35,855 nucleotides of DNA from Pseudomonadota bacterium (GCA_021805805.1 JAJZEB010000023.1:1-35855), one strand, 5' to 3'; counted from the first letter of the stretch, positions 1-8,000 are shown. Translations and numbers: made by a program. The notes: generated from the sequence alone by a model not told the origin.

Positions 1-1092
1 TAAGGCTCCGCGCTCCGTGTCCTGCACCAGAATTTCGAGCACAGAGCGCGGTCGTCCGTCTTGCGTAGGTTGGCGTGATCGAAATGTTGCGATCAATTCG
101 GCGACAAGACTGTCAAGATGCCCCATCGATCGTCTCAGTCGTCGATTGCTGAGCGTTGGCAGGACATTGAGGAGGGGCAGCATCCTTCTTGCAGGACTGA
201 ATACCTCCGACAGCACATGATCGGCCGCGAGCACGCCGCGATTGCGCGCTCCATGAAGGTGACGGAAGTCGTAGGTAAACAGGGCCTGGCCAGCATTATC
301 CAGGGAAACGGCCTTCAAGAGACGGGATAGGCGCACGATCTTGCTGCGCGGTGCTGCGTCATAGTGCAGCACCGAGCGAAGCGTTTCTATGAAATATTTC
401 GCATTGCTTTTAAATATCGGAAGAAAGTCGGTCGTGGCGCCAAGTGCCGGCATGATTCGGCTTCGGAGGTGCCGCCAGTGCCGCCCTTTTGCCAGTACGA
501 TATTATTGTTGCCAACCCATTTGAAGTAAAATGGCATACCGAGTTCTCTAGGGTCGCTTTTGCTGAATAGCTCGTATCTGCTCGATATTTCCTTGGCAAG
601 GTGCGGGCTGGTTACCATCACAATCGGTGTCGTGCCGGAATGCAATGCATAGATGGGTCCGTGTCTGTGCATTCTTTCGATTTCTATGGTGCGCGGATTG
701 CGCCACGCCGCGGAGATCATTTCCCAGAGTGTCCGCACCGGATGGTGCATCGGCATCAAGGCTTGCTTTCCTTGGCGATCGATTTTTTCGCGGTGGACAA
801 AGGTGGCTTGAAGCTCCCGCGCGTACCTATCGAGTGCGATGGCGGCAGCCGCGACGAACCCTAACGCTCCGGCGAGCAGCGTCAAAGGCAGTGAGGTTTT
901 AAATGCCCATGCTGAGGCCATAGGGATTAGCGTGCCCACTGCCGTGAGCGCAATGGACCGACGCTTCCATTTTGTGCGGATAGGCGCCATCCAGAAACGC
1001 GGCTGGAGAAGACGCAACGTGGGCGGTTCGTCGCCATGACCGGAAGCGATGTAAGGGCATTTCGGTTTCTCGTCTTCTTGGGGTTCAGTCAT
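1..1092 (-). CDS. Cytochrome P450, membrane-anchored, partial (C-terminus beyond left edge)
   Basis: An uninterrupted minus-strand frame of 364 codons runs from an ATG at 1092 to the window edge. The N-terminus is polar, followed by two hydrophobic segments (about residues 46-64 and 68-87), like the membrane anchor of microsomal-type P450s and unlike most soluble bacterial ones. Next come features of a P450 fold: the HGPIYALHSG segment (about 144-153), the helix C motif GRHWRHLR with W206 and R210 (W-x3-R, heme propionate contact), a YDF segment in the F-G region, and the helix G-H-like LPTLSNRRLRRSM. The heme-binding Cys loop and the ExxR motif would lie beyond the edge and cannot be checked. 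The base composition is clearly more A/T-rich than most of the window. The gene is divergent from the ispH homologue. Substrate unknown; a terpenoid is one possibility given the neighbour. The P450 call is strong in the middle of the protein, but it is unproven without the Cys loop. Confidence 0.78.
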   Translation of the reverse strand, partial: MTEPQEDEKPKCPYIASGHGDEPPTLRLLQPRFWMAPIRTKWKRRSIALTAVGTLIPMASAWAFKTSLPLTLLAGALGFVAAAAIALDRYARELQATFVHREKIDRQGKQALMPMHHPVRTLWEMISAAWRNPRTIEIERMHRHGPIYALHSGTTPIVMVTSPHLAKEISSRYELFSKSDPRELGMPFYFKWVGNNNIVLAKGRHWRHLRSRIMPALGATTDFLPIFKSNAKYFIETLRSVLHYDAAPRSKIVRLSRLLKAVSLDNAGQALFTYDFRHLHGARNRGVLAADHVLSEVFSPARRMLPLLNVLPTLSNRRLRRSMGHLDSLVAELIATFRSRQPTQDGRPRSVLEILVQDTERGAL

Positions 1093-1477
1093 CAATTTCT
1101 CTTTGCAAAATTTTCGCCCTGCCGATGGCATCTGCTCTAGATGGTTGATCTCTGTTGTGGGGGTATTTGGCTGCTGTTTAGGTTAAGCCGCGGTCGACGG
1201 AGGAGTCGGTAGGCGGTCGCCGAATTGGGCTTGCAGCATGATTGTCATCTACTCCGCCAGGACGCCGATAGCCTTTGCCTTGCGCATCTCGCATCAAAAA
1301 AGGTTTTTGTGCAGTGGGGAATTAAGGCCTTTGTGGTCCGCATATCGTGTATGTTAGCGGCAACCGTGGTCGGTCTCGATATAACCCCATGACCACTGCG
1401 GTATCGCGGCTCGGGCGATGTCTCGGACGGGGATGTGGGTAATTTGATAGATGATGGGGTCGATGCGCCGAGGTTCC
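1093..1477. other. Divergent intergenic region between the P450 and ispH genes
   Basis: This gap of about 385 bp holds no convincing gene on either strand. It must contain the promoters of both divergent genes, but I see no strong -35/-10 pair. An imperfect inverted repeat is present: GTGGTC at 1366-1371 pairs with GACCAC at 1391-1396, and an outer ACC/GGT can also pair if a 3-nt bulge is allowed. It could be an operator or a leader hairpin. Confidence 0.4.
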
Positions 1478-2410
1478 ATGCTTAAAATCATACTTGCGCA
1501 GCCGCGCGGATTTTGTGCCGGTGTGGTCCGGGCGATCGATATCGTGGAAGCCGCTTTGCGTAAATGGGGAGCGCCTGTATACGTCTTTCATCCCATTGTG
1601 CATAACGAGCGTGTAATCGATGTGCTGGCAAAGAAGGGTGCAGTTTTCGTTGCGGATATGGAGCATGTTCCGCGAGGCGCGACCGTGATATTCAGCGCAC
1701 ACGGTGTCGGGGTGCGCATGCGCCAAGCCGCAGAGTCGCGCGAACTCGAGGTGATCGACGCGACTTGCCCGCTGGTAGAAAAGGTGCACGCGGCAGTGCG
1801 CCGTTTCGATGCACTGGGGCGGCGCGTGGTGATCGTCGGCCATCGGGAGCACGACGAGGTGCAGGGGACCTTGGGGCAGATCTCGGCCCCAGCGCATGTC
1901 ATCTCATCAGCGGTCGAAGCGGGACATGTCGAGATCGACGGCGACGTTCCGCTGGCTTTCGTGACCCAGACGACGCTGAGTTCTACCGATGTCCGGGAGA
2001 TCGTGTGCATCCTCCGTGCGCGATTTCCTGGCATCGTCGGCCCTGATGCGGGTGATATTTGCTATGCGACTGAAAATCGGCAGCGCGCGGTACGCGCGCT
2101 TTGCGCAGTCGTGGACATCGTGCTGGTCGTTGGTTCGGCCAGCAGTTCCAACGCCAATCGGCTTTTGGATGTTGCCCGGGCAGAGGGCAGGCCAGCCTAT
2201 CTGCTTGCGGATGGACGAGGTTTGCAGACCGGCTGGTTCGATGGGCTGAGGACCATCGGATTGACGGCGGGTGCCTCGACCCCAGATGATGCGGTTGCGG
2301 ACGTACTTGCAGCGTTGGCGCGGATTGCGGAGACGGAGATCAGCGTGATGGCCGGGCCAAGCGAAACCGTCCATTTCAAGTTTCCGGCGGGCTTGGCCCC
2401 GATGCCGTGA
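1478..2410 (+). CDS. ispH: 4-hydroxy-3-methylbut-2-enyl diphosphate reductase (IspH/LytB)
   Basis: IspH catalyses the last step of the MEP pathway, reducing HMBPP to IPP and DMAPP with a [4Fe-4S] cluster. The protein starts MLKIILAQPRGFCAGV. The three cluster cysteines are present: C13 (RGFCAGV), C97 (DATCPLV) and C195 (DICYATENRQ). The acid-base region GHREHDEVQGTLGQ and the TQTTLS and GSASSSNANRL substrate loops match the family. Length (310 aa) is normal. In-frame ATGs also exist at 1451 and 1463; I chose 1478 because the protein then starts just before the conserved first Cys motif, with an AGG upstream. It stands alone, divergent from a P450 gene and convergent with a ketone-body gene. 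A solitary ispH next to a P450 could be the housekeeping gene or a second copy serving a terpenoid locus to the left. Confidence 0.93.
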   Translation: MLKIILAQPRGFCAGVVRAIDIVEAALRKWGAPVYVFHPIVHNERVIDVLAKKGAVFVADMEHVPRGATVIFSAHGVGVRMRQAAESRELEVIDATCPLVEKVHAAVRRFDALGRRVVIVGHREHDEVQGTLGQISAPAHVISSAVEAGHVEIDGDVPLAFVTQTTLSSTDVREIVCILRARFPGIVGPDAGDICYATENRQRAVRALCAVVDIVLVVGSASSSNANRLLDVARAEGRPAYLLADGRGLQTGWFDGLRTIGLTAGASTPDDAVADVLAALARIAETEISVMAGPSETVHFKFPAGLAPMP

Positions 2411-2585
2411 CTTCGGCTGGAGTTGCCTGGCACGCGCGGAATCTGGCCGCGCGGGAAACTTCGGGTGTGCTTGTCATGCTGCCCCCGGGCCCTGGCCATT
2501 CTGAACAGGCTGGATGCGAACGCGTCGCGGCGGCGGCGATGGCGGGCGCAGGCGCGCTTCGTGTCGGCAGCGCCCCGCATCGAAC

Positions 2586-3368
2586 TCACTGCATGAACCA
2601 GCCGTGGCTGACGACGAGCGACTGGCCGGTCAACGCGCTGGAGCCGAAGCTCGCGAACAGCAACGCCACTTCGGCGACGTCCTGTACCGTCGTGAACTCG
2701 CCGTCGACGGTCTCCCTGAGCATCACCTTGGAAATGACGTCGGCCTCGCTGAGGCCAAGTTCCTGTGCCTGCTCGGGGATCTGCTTGTCGACCAGGGGGG
2801 TGCGAACGAATCCCGGGCAGATGACGTTGGCACGGATGCCGTGCGCGCCGCCTTCCTTGGCCACCGTCTTGCACAGGCCGATCAGCCCATGCTTGGCAGT
2901 CACATACGCCGACTTCAGCACCGAAGCTTCCTTCGAGTGCACCGAACCCATGTAGATGATGCTGCCGCCCCGTCCCGAGGCCTTCATGTGCGGCAGGCAA
3001 GCCTTCGTCGTCAGGAAGGCGCCGTCGAGGTGAATCGCCAGCATTTTCTTCCATTCGGCGAAGGGGAATTCCTCCACCGGGTGGACGATCTGCACCCCCG
3101 CGTTGCTCACCAGCACGTCGACCCCGCCGTAGGCGGAGACGACCTTGGCCACTGCGGCGTCGACTTCGGCTTCGCTTGTCACATCCATGGTCACCGCCAT
3201 GGCCGTTCCGCCGAGCGCGGTGATCGCGTCGACCACCGCCTGGGCGGCTTGGAGATTGATGTCGGCAATGACGACCCTGGCGCCTTCGCGCGCGTAGGTC
3301 AGCGCGATCTCCTTGCCGATTCCGCTGGCTGCTCCGGTGACGATGCACACCTTGTTGTCGAGTTTCAT
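2586..3368 (-). CDS. bdhA: 3-hydroxybutyrate dehydrogenase (SDR family)
   Basis: This 260-aa classical short-chain dehydrogenase should interconvert D-3-hydroxybutyrate and acetoacetate with NAD. Visible features are the N-terminal TGAASGIG cofactor loop, NAG in [15 protein letters not shown], the catalytic Ser in YMGSVHS, the YxxxK motif in SAYVTAKHG, and the family-specific tail [14 protein letters not shown]. The segment around [20 protein letters not shown] is characteristic of bacterial 3-hydroxybutyrate dehydrogenases. The ATG is at 3368. It lies 61 bp downstream of the acetoacetate decarboxylase gene on the same strand, so the pair probably forms an operon: 3-hydroxybutyrate to acetoacetate to acetone plus CO2, or ketone-body/polyhydroxybutyrate turnover. 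Confidence 0.93.
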   Translation of the reverse strand: MKLDNKVCIVTGAASGIGKEIALTYAREGARVVIADINLQAAQAVVDAITALGGTAMAVTMDVTSEAEVDAAVAKVVSAYGGVDVLVSNAGVQIVHPVEEFPFAEWKKMLAIHLDGAFLTTKACLPHMKASGRGGSIIYMGSVHSKEASVLKSAYVTAKHGLIGLCKTVAKEGGAHGIRANVICPGFVRTPLVDKQIPEQAQELGLSEADVISKVMLRETVDGEFTTVQDVAEVALLFASFGSSALTGQSLVVSHGWFMQ

Positions 3369-3429
3369 GAGTCCTCCGCGTCGTGAATGTCTGCTTCGCA
3401 GGTTGTCGATCGGTGCAGGCGAACGGCGA

Positions 3430-4167
3430 TCAACCCAGGTAGTCGTGCACCACCCTCCCCAGGCCGAGCGTGAGGTCGCTCAGCACATGAACTCCGGAGA
3501 CGACTTCCAGCACCGGAAGCCGCGCCACCGGCGCCAGCGCATGTTCCATCAGCTGCAGCGCCACCGGCCCGGTCCATGCGCCCTTGATCACCACGTCCTC
3601 CAGCCGATATTCGACGAGTTCGCAGATGCGCGGACTTCCGTCGACGTGAGGGATGATCTTCAGAAGGAAGTTGGGCTCGAGCATTCCGCGCAACACCTTG
3701 TCGGTGTCCAAGGCGCGGTGCTTGTAGCCCATGGTGGCGGTGGCCACACGCACGGACCCATAGTCCAGTGTCCCGAGCAGGGTATCGGTTTCTGCGCGAA
3801 GCGCAGGCGACGCAAGCTTCTTCGGGAATCCCCACAGCTCGCGGCCGCCGGCGATCGGTGCCTCGTCGTTGAGGAACATCGAGTGCACGTAGCTGCCGCT
3901 TCGGCCCTGGAATCGAACCGGGATCACCTGGCCCGATTCGGTGTAGTCGCCGAACCCGGTCGAATCGGGCATGCGAATGAACTCGTACTTGACCAGCGGA
4001 TCGGGGACCTCGAGCGGCTCGGGGACGACCTCGCGCAGGGCCGCCGGATCCGTGCGGTAGGTGATGACCAGAAATTCGCGGTTGACGAAGCGGTAGGGGC
4101 CCGGCGGGAAAGCCGGATTCGTCAGCGGCATGGCGAAGGCCTGCCGGCGCACGTCTTCAATGTTCAT
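3430..4167 (-). CDS. adc: Acetoacetate decarboxylase
   Basis: This 245-aa protein decarboxylates acetoacetate to acetone and CO2 through a Schiff base on a lysine. The motif [10 protein letters not shown] (about residues 109-118) carries the paired lysines of the acetoacetate decarboxylase active site. The N-terminus, with [20 protein letters not shown], and the internal VPEPLEV segment also match the family. The ATG at 4167 is preceded by a good GAGGAGA ribosome binding site, so longer in-frame upstream starts are unlikely. It is followed by the 3-hydroxybutyrate dehydrogenase gene, with which it is functionally linked. Confidence 0.93.
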   Translation of the reverse strand: MNIEDVRRQAFAMPLTNPAFPPGPYRFVNREFLVITYRTDPAALREVVPEPLEVPDPLVKYEFIRMPDSTGFGDYTESGQVIPVRFQGRSGSYVHSMFLNDEAPIAGGRELWGFPKKLASPALRAETDTLLGTLDYGSVRVATATMGYKHRALDTDKVLRGMLEPNFLLKIIPHVDGSPRICELVEYRLEDVVIKGAWTGPVALQLMEHALAPVARLPVLEVVSGVHVLSDLTLGLGRVVHDYLG

Positions 4168-4408
4168 CAGCGATCTCCTCGTTGCGGGTTGGGTCGGTGC
4201 GAGACGTCGAACGCGCTGCAGCGACGCCGGCACGTCGTGGACGCACCGCCTGATGCGCGCCCATTGCGCGTGCGCACAGCGTGGGGCGCGGTGCTGGTGC
4301 ACACAAGGTAGCAGCCGACGAAGCGTTCCGCTGTTACATATTCCTTTTGGTGCTTCGCGGTGCATCGAATCGGCACGCAGTCGCTGCGGCCGGCGCAAGA
4401 CGAATGCG

Positions 4409-4754
4409 CTACGCGCCGTTGGCGCGCAGTTCGAACAACAGCGTCGCCCAGCGCGTACCGGTTCGCTGCAGCGCGTCGTCGGCGTCCCAGCGCGCGATCA
4501 GGTGCAGAGTCCGTTGCGCTCGAACAGCAGCTGCGCCGCTTGCGGGGTCAGATGCGTGAACAGTCTTCTGTCGGCATCGCGGTTGTGCTGCAGTGGATCG
4601 CCACGGGTCAGCGGCACCGAGGCCAGCAATCGACCGTGCGGGCGGCGGCGTGTTGCGCGTAGTAGGCGGCGGTGGCCGGGTCCAAGTTCAGCTCGGTGCG
4701 CTGGCGGGGCGCCTCGCCGCGCAGTCGCTCGAAATCCTGACGGCCGTGCGTCAC
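4409..4754 (-). pseudogene. Frameshifted remnant of an unidentified small protein gene
   Basis: Three consecutive minus-strand segments read sensibly only if the frame is changed twice. From a GTG at 4754 the first segment runs through GRQDFERLRGEAPRQ and LNLDPATAAYYAQHAAARTVD; near 4630 the sense moves to a second frame (LASVPLTRGDPLQHN, then DADRRLFTHLTPQAAQLLFE); near 4500 it moves to a third ([15 protein letters not shown], ending FELRANGA then TAG at 4409). Each piece is protein-like and ends within a few codons of where the next begins, as expected for a decayed gene or for two indel errors. I do not recognise the family. The putative GTG overlaps the stop of the upstream membrane protein gene, so it probably belonged to the same operon. 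Confidence 0.5.
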
Positions 4755-4972
4755 AGCAGCCCGGCGGGCGGCGGCGCGCTCTTGCTGCCACGGCCACCGT
4801 GGGCTCGCCCAGCGCAGCGGCAAGCGCGCGGCTGGCGGAGGTACAGGGCCAGGCCGAGTGCGATCAACAGCAGCGGACCGATGAGGTGGAACATCTCGCT
4901 CGGGATGAGTCCCAGGTACTTGGCAACGCCGAGCGAGCCGATGACGATGAGTGCGACCGGGAAGATTCGCAT
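4751..4972 (-). CDS. Small membrane protein, LiaI/LiaF-TM-like
   Basis: This 73-aa protein has two predicted membrane segments, about residues 3-20 (FPVALIVIGSLGVAKYLGL) and 28-45 (FHLIGPLLLIALGLALYL), then a basic, proline-rich tail. This is the pattern of the LiaI/LiaF-type transmembrane domain. It is paralogous to the preceding gene: both start MRI-x-P and have a short loop of similar length (GLIP versus GLID). The ATG at 4972 follows a GGAGAACACC ribosome binding site. The gene lies 56 bp downstream of its paralogue and of the sigma factor gene, in one apparent operon. The tail may be altered, since the next gene is decayed. Function unknown. Confidence 0.68.
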   Translation of the reverse strand: MRIFPVALIVIGSLGVAKYLGLIPSEMFHLIGPLLLIALGLALYLRQPRACRCAGRAHGGRGSKSAPPPAGLL

Positions 4973-5028
4973 GGTGTTCTCCAACTCGAGTTGAGGGGGC
5001 GATGGGAATGGCTTGAAGCCGGCAAGCC

Positions 5029-5415
5029 TCAGGAGTGCTTGTCCGGCGCAGATGGTCGAGCGGACGCCGGCGAGGACGAGCCACGATTGCCGGCGGACTC
5101 CGGGCTGGATGCATCGCCGCCCGCGCCGCAATGCGACTGCCACTGCCGCATGCCGGCGCGAAAGCGCTCGCGCTCGTCTTCGCTCAGATTGGCCCAGCCG
5201 GGGCCGAAGTGGCGGTGCATGCGTCGCTCCCAGCGGTCTTGCATGCGCCCACGCATGTCCGCGCGCCAAAGCGGGCCCCGCGCAAGCATCGCCACGCCGA
5301 TGCCGATCAGAAGCAAGGGCCAGGACAGCTGCGCCAAAGCGGGATCGATGAGGCCGAAGTGGTTGAGCAACTCGAACACGCCAACGGCGATGAGGACGAG
5401 CGGAAGGATGCGCAT
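5029..5415 (-). CDS. Small membrane protein with LiaI/LiaF-TM-like domain and basic cytoplasmic tail
   Basis: This 128-aa protein begins MRILPLVLIAVGVFELLNHF and has a second hydrophobic stretch, LSWPLLLIGIGVAML, giving a two-helix hairpin of the LiaI/LiaF-TM type. The remainder is hydrophilic and Arg-rich, including RMQDRWERRMHRHFG and LSEDERERFRAGM, which suggests an RNA-, DNA- or phospholipid-facing tail or a partner-binding helix. The ATG at 5415 follows a GGAGAAAA ribosome binding site. It starts 35 bp after the stop of the sigma factor gene. Co-transcription suggests an envelope-related partner or target of that sigma factor, which is inference. Confidence 0.72.
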   Translation of the reverse strand: MRILPLVLIAVGVFELLNHFGLIDPALAQLSWPLLLIGIGVAMLARGPLWRADMRGRMQDRWERRMHRHFGPGWANLSEDERERFRAGMRQWQSHCGAGGDASSPESAGNRGSSSPASARPSAPDKHS

Positions 5416-5450
5416 GGTTTTCTCCAGGACGGGGGCGCGGCGCGTGCGCG

Positions 5451-6026
5451 CTAGACAATGAGGTCGCCGTATTCGGCGTGCAGCCGCGCGCGCAGCGCGA
5501 GCACGGCGTAGCGCTTGCGCGCGAGCAAGGTGTTCGGCGGCACGCGCCATCGCGCGGCCATGTCGGCGAACGAAAGGCCTTCGATCTCGTGCGCCACGAA
5601 GACGTCGCGCTGTGCCGGCGGCAGCGTTTGCAGCGCGGCTTGTATCGAGCCCAGCAGCACCGACCGGGCATAGGCTGCATCAGGCCCCGCGGCAGGGTCG
5701 GGCAGGTTGTCTTCGAGCCAGCTGCGGCCATCTCCATCATCGGCGGCCGGCAGCGGTTCCTCCTTCTTCTTGCGCGCGCGGTCGATGATGCGGTTCTTGG
5801 CCACTCGGAACAGCCACGCGCCGGCTTGCTCGATCGCATCCGCGGTCACGTAGAACTCGAGCAACACGTCCTGCAGGATGTCCTCGGCCTCGGCCGTATC
5901 GCGCACTTGGCGGAGGATGAAGCGACCCAACCGCGAGCGCTCGCGCTTGACGATTTCGGTGAAGCGCGGAGCGTCGACAGGCATGGAGGAGTGGGCTGGC
6001 GGCGGCAGGCTGGAGACGGCGTCCAT
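5451..6026 (-). CDS. RNA polymerase sigma factor, sigma-70 family (ECF-like)
   Basis: This 191-aa protein has ECF-type architecture. Region 2 lies at about residues 25-90, with AEAEDILQDVLLEFY and the GAWLFRVAKNRIIDRARKK motif that contacts the -10 element. A variable acidic linker follows. Region 4 lies at about 130-185 (LPPAQRDVFVAHEIEGLSFADMAARW) with its helix-turn-helix. ATG 6026 is chosen; an in-frame TTG at 6044 and an ATG at 5984 are alternatives, none with a strong ribosome binding site. No anti-sigma factor with a zinc-binding motif is encoded next to it. Instead two small membrane proteins follow in the same operon, so membrane sequestration by them is possible but unproven. Confidence 0.85.
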   Translation of the reverse strand: MDAVSSLPPPAHSSMPVDAPRFTEIVKRERSRLGRFILRQVRDTAEAEDILQDVLLEFYVTADAIEQAGAWLFRVAKNRIIDRARKKKEEPLPAADDGDGRSWLEDNLPDPAAGPDAAYARSVLLGSIQAALQTLPPAQRDVFVAHEIEGLSFADMAARWRVPPNTLLARKRYAVLALRARLHAEYGDLIV

Positions 6027-6098
6027 TTCAGGTAGACGCGTCAACGCGAAAAATATTGCGGGCCCGCTGCAGCAAAGCGCGGCGCGGCCGTGCCGGCG

Positions 6099-6749
6099 TC
6101 AGGCGCGCGGGCGAAGCATCTGGAACATGTCTCCCAGCGCGGCGTAGTCGCCCTGGTAGCCAGCGCGCAGGACCGGGCGGGCGGCGTGGGTGTCGAACAG
6201 GCCCTGCTTGAGGAAGACCTTGCGGATGTGCACGCCCACCACCTGACCCAGCGCCAGCCAGTTGTCCATCGGGCGACCGGCGACATCGTGCAGGCGGACC
6301 ACCTGCAGCAGCCGGCATTCGAGCGCGGCCGGGGACTCGCCGACACGCGGCACCGACACGTTGCGCCCAGCCACCGGAGTGAGGCCCGCGAGTTCGAATT
6401 CGTCGACCTCGGGCGCGACCGGCGCGGAGGTCCGGTTCATCCTGTCGGCAAGTTCGTGCGAGCACAGGTTCCAGACGAACTCCCCGGTCTGCTCGACATT
6501 GCGCAGCGTGTCCTTGCGGCCCTCGCTGCTGAATCCGATGACCGGCGGCGCGCTGGCGAAGGCGCCGAAAAAGCTGTAGGGCGCGAGATTGAGCCGCCCG
6601 TCGGCCGAGCGGGTCGACATCCAGCCGATCACCCGTGGCGCGACGATGGCCTTGAACGGGTCGTGTGCCAGTCCGTGGCCGGTGGCCGGATCGTAGAAGT
6701 GCACGTCCGATCCGTGGTCCGCGGTCTTGTCTTCCGAATGGGTCGTCAT
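6099..6749 (-). CDS. Flavin reductase family protein (FMN-binding split barrel)
   Basis: This 216-aa protein resembles the flavin reductase-like FMN-binding proteins. Visible signatures are APRVIGWMST and NLAPYSFFGAFASAPPVIGFSS, followed by KDTLRNVEQTGEFVWNL, typical of the FMN pocket of the family that includes many flavoprotein oxidoreductases annotated as nitrilotriacetate monooxygenase component B-like. The start at 6749 (MTTHSEDK) gives a normal length. It is transcribed away from the phosphonate operon with a 313-bp gap between the two starts, so it may share that regulatory region. It has no obvious step in the proposed phosphonate pathway. Substrate unknown. Confidence 0.85.
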   Translation of the reverse strand: MTTHSEDKTADHGSDVHFYDPATGHGLAHDPFKAIVAPRVIGWMSTRSADGRLNLAPYSFFGAFASAPPVIGFSSEGRKDTLRNVEQTGEFVWNLCSHELADRMNRTSAPVAPEVDEFELAGLTPVAGRNVSVPRVGESPAALECRLLQVVRLHDVAGRPMDNWLALGQVVGVHIRKVFLKQGLFDTHAARPVLRAGYQGDYAALGDMFQMLRPRA

Positions 6750-6937
6750 GGCAGTGCGCAGGGGGGCCGAGCGGCCCATGCTAGTCCACTGCGTCGGTGC
6801 GATCGCACCCCCGCCGGGGGACCATGGGGCGTCGAGCCGGGTCGCGCTTGCTCCGGCCAGGCGTGGGCATGGGCGACTGCGGCTGCTGCGCGCGCGAAAC
6901 GGTTGTCTGGCGCGCCGTGTGTTCGAGGACGCGCCAA

Positions 6938-6966
6938 TTGACCCTGTATGGTTATGCACTTTAAAT
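6938..6966 (+). promoter_or_regulatory. Candidate sigma-70 promoter P1 of the phosphonate operon
   Basis: TTGACC at 6938-6943 and TTAAAT at 6961-6966 are separated by 17 bp, the ideal spacing. They sit in an A/T-rich island that contrasts with the surrounding GC-rich DNA. Transcription would start near 6973, giving a leader of about 90 nt before the PEP mutase ATG at 7063. Confidence 0.55.
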
Positions 6967-6981
6967 AGTTGAGGCTATTTA
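6962..6981. promoter_or_regulatory. Palindromic operator overlapping the P1 -10 element
   Basis: TAAATAG at 6962-6968 and CTATTTA at 6975-6981 form a perfect inverted repeat with 7-bp arms around TTGAGG. It covers the candidate -10 box and start site, the typical position of a repressor operator. No regulator gene lies beside the promoter. A TetR gene lies just past the operon end but is better matched to its own divergent gene. Confidence 0.55.
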
Positions 6982-6999
6982 CCCAATTCAACCTGTCAT

Positions 7000-7029
7000 T
7001 TGACACGGAGTCGCAGCGCTGGGAACAAT
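7000..7029 (+). promoter_or_regulatory. Candidate second promoter P2 of the phosphonate operon
   Basis: A perfect -35 hexamer TTGACA at 7000-7005 is followed after 18 bp by AACAAT at 7024-7029, a 4/6 match to the -10 consensus. It would give a short leader of about 25-30 nt. The GAGAGG ribosome binding site at 7051-7056 serves the ATG at 7063. Confidence 0.35.
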
Positions 7030-7062
7030 GCGCTCTCAGTACGAACCACCGAGAGGTTGATC

Positions 7063-7980
7063 ATGACCGCGGTTATCCAGCACGGCACGCTCCCGAATTC
7101 CCGGGAATCGAATCGCCGCAGTCTGCGCGCAATACTCCGGGAGAAGCCATGCCTGCGGGTCATCGAGGCGCACAGCGCGATGTGCGCGATCCTGGCGGAT
7201 TCGGTCGGAATTCCGCACGAAGGCGACACGATCGAATATGACGCGTTCTGGTCGGGGTCGCTCACCGACGCGACCGCCAGGGGAAAGCCGGACTCTGGGG
7301 TTCTGGATATACGGCATCGCCTGTCGAACATCGATGAAATTCTCGACGTCACGCCGAAACCGGTGATTGTCGACGCAGACTCCGGGGGATATTCCGATCA
7401 TTTTGCGATCAACGTTCGCACGCTCGAGCGGCATGGTGTATCAGCCGTCATTATCGAAGACAAAACCGGATTGAAGAAGAATTCATTGCTCGGGAACACT
7501 GCGAAACAGGCCCAGGAATCGATTCCGGCGTTCTGCGACAAGATCGCGCGCGGCAAGCAGGCGCAGTCGACGCACGATTTCATGATCATCGCGCGCATCG
7601 AAAGCCTGGTGCTCGGCGCCGGCATGGGCGATGCGCTCGAGCGCGCGCGTGCCTATGTCGCCGCGGGCGCCGACGGCATCATGATCCACACGAATTGCCC
7701 GGAACCCGAAGAGGTCATCGAGTTCGCTGCGCAGTTCCGCGCCTTGCACCCGGGCATCCCCCTGGTGTGCGTTCCGACCCGGCTGGCCGGCGTGCGCTTC
7801 GACGAATTCGCGCGCCACCGTTTCAACGTCGTCATCTATGCCAACCAGTTGCTGCGCGCCGCCTACCCGGCGATGCGGCAGGTCGCTTTCGCGATCCTCA
7901 AGGACGGGCGCGCGCTGGAGGCCGAAGCGCATTGCATGTCGGTCGACGACATCCTGAGCCTGGTCCCAGGGACACGCTGA
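7063..7980 (+). CDS. Phosphoenolpyruvate mutase
   Basis: This enzyme makes the C-P bond of nearly all natural phosphonates, rearranging phosphoenolpyruvate to phosphonopyruvate. The 305-aa protein has the diagnostic EDKxxxKxNS motif at residues 132-141, which separates true PEP mutases from isocitrate lyase-family hydrolases. Other family features are the ADSVGIPHEGDT region, the Mg-binding IVDADSGGYSDHFAINV segment, and ARIESLVLGAGMGDALERARAYVAAGADGIMIH. ATG 7063 is chosen because GAGAGG lies 6 bp upstream; an in-frame upstream start at 7000 would lie in the promoter region. It is the first gene of a six-gene operon. The first part of the gene is less GC-rich than the rest, which may reflect transfer of the cluster. 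Confidence 0.95.
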   Translation: MTAVIQHGTLPNSRESNRRSLRAILREKPCLRVIEAHSAMCAILADSVGIPHEGDTIEYDAFWSGSLTDATARGKPDSGVLDIRHRLSNIDEILDVTPKPVIVDADSGGYSDHFAINVRTLERHGVSAVIIEDKTGLKKNSLLGNTAKQAQESIPAFCDKIARGKQAQSTHDFMIIARIESLVLGAGMGDALERARAYVAAGADGIMIHTNCPEPEEVIEFAAQFRALHPGIPLVCVPTRLAGVRFDEFARHRFNVVIYANQLLRAAYPAMRQVAFAILKDGRALEAEAHCMSVDDILSLVPGTR

Positions 7981-8000
7981 GACAACCCGGAGCCCGTGCC

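Noticed and set aside
6099-6749. Flavin reductase as part of the phosphonate pathway
   Set aside because: It is on the opposite strand and no step in the proposed route needs reduced flavin. It may only share the intergenic region.
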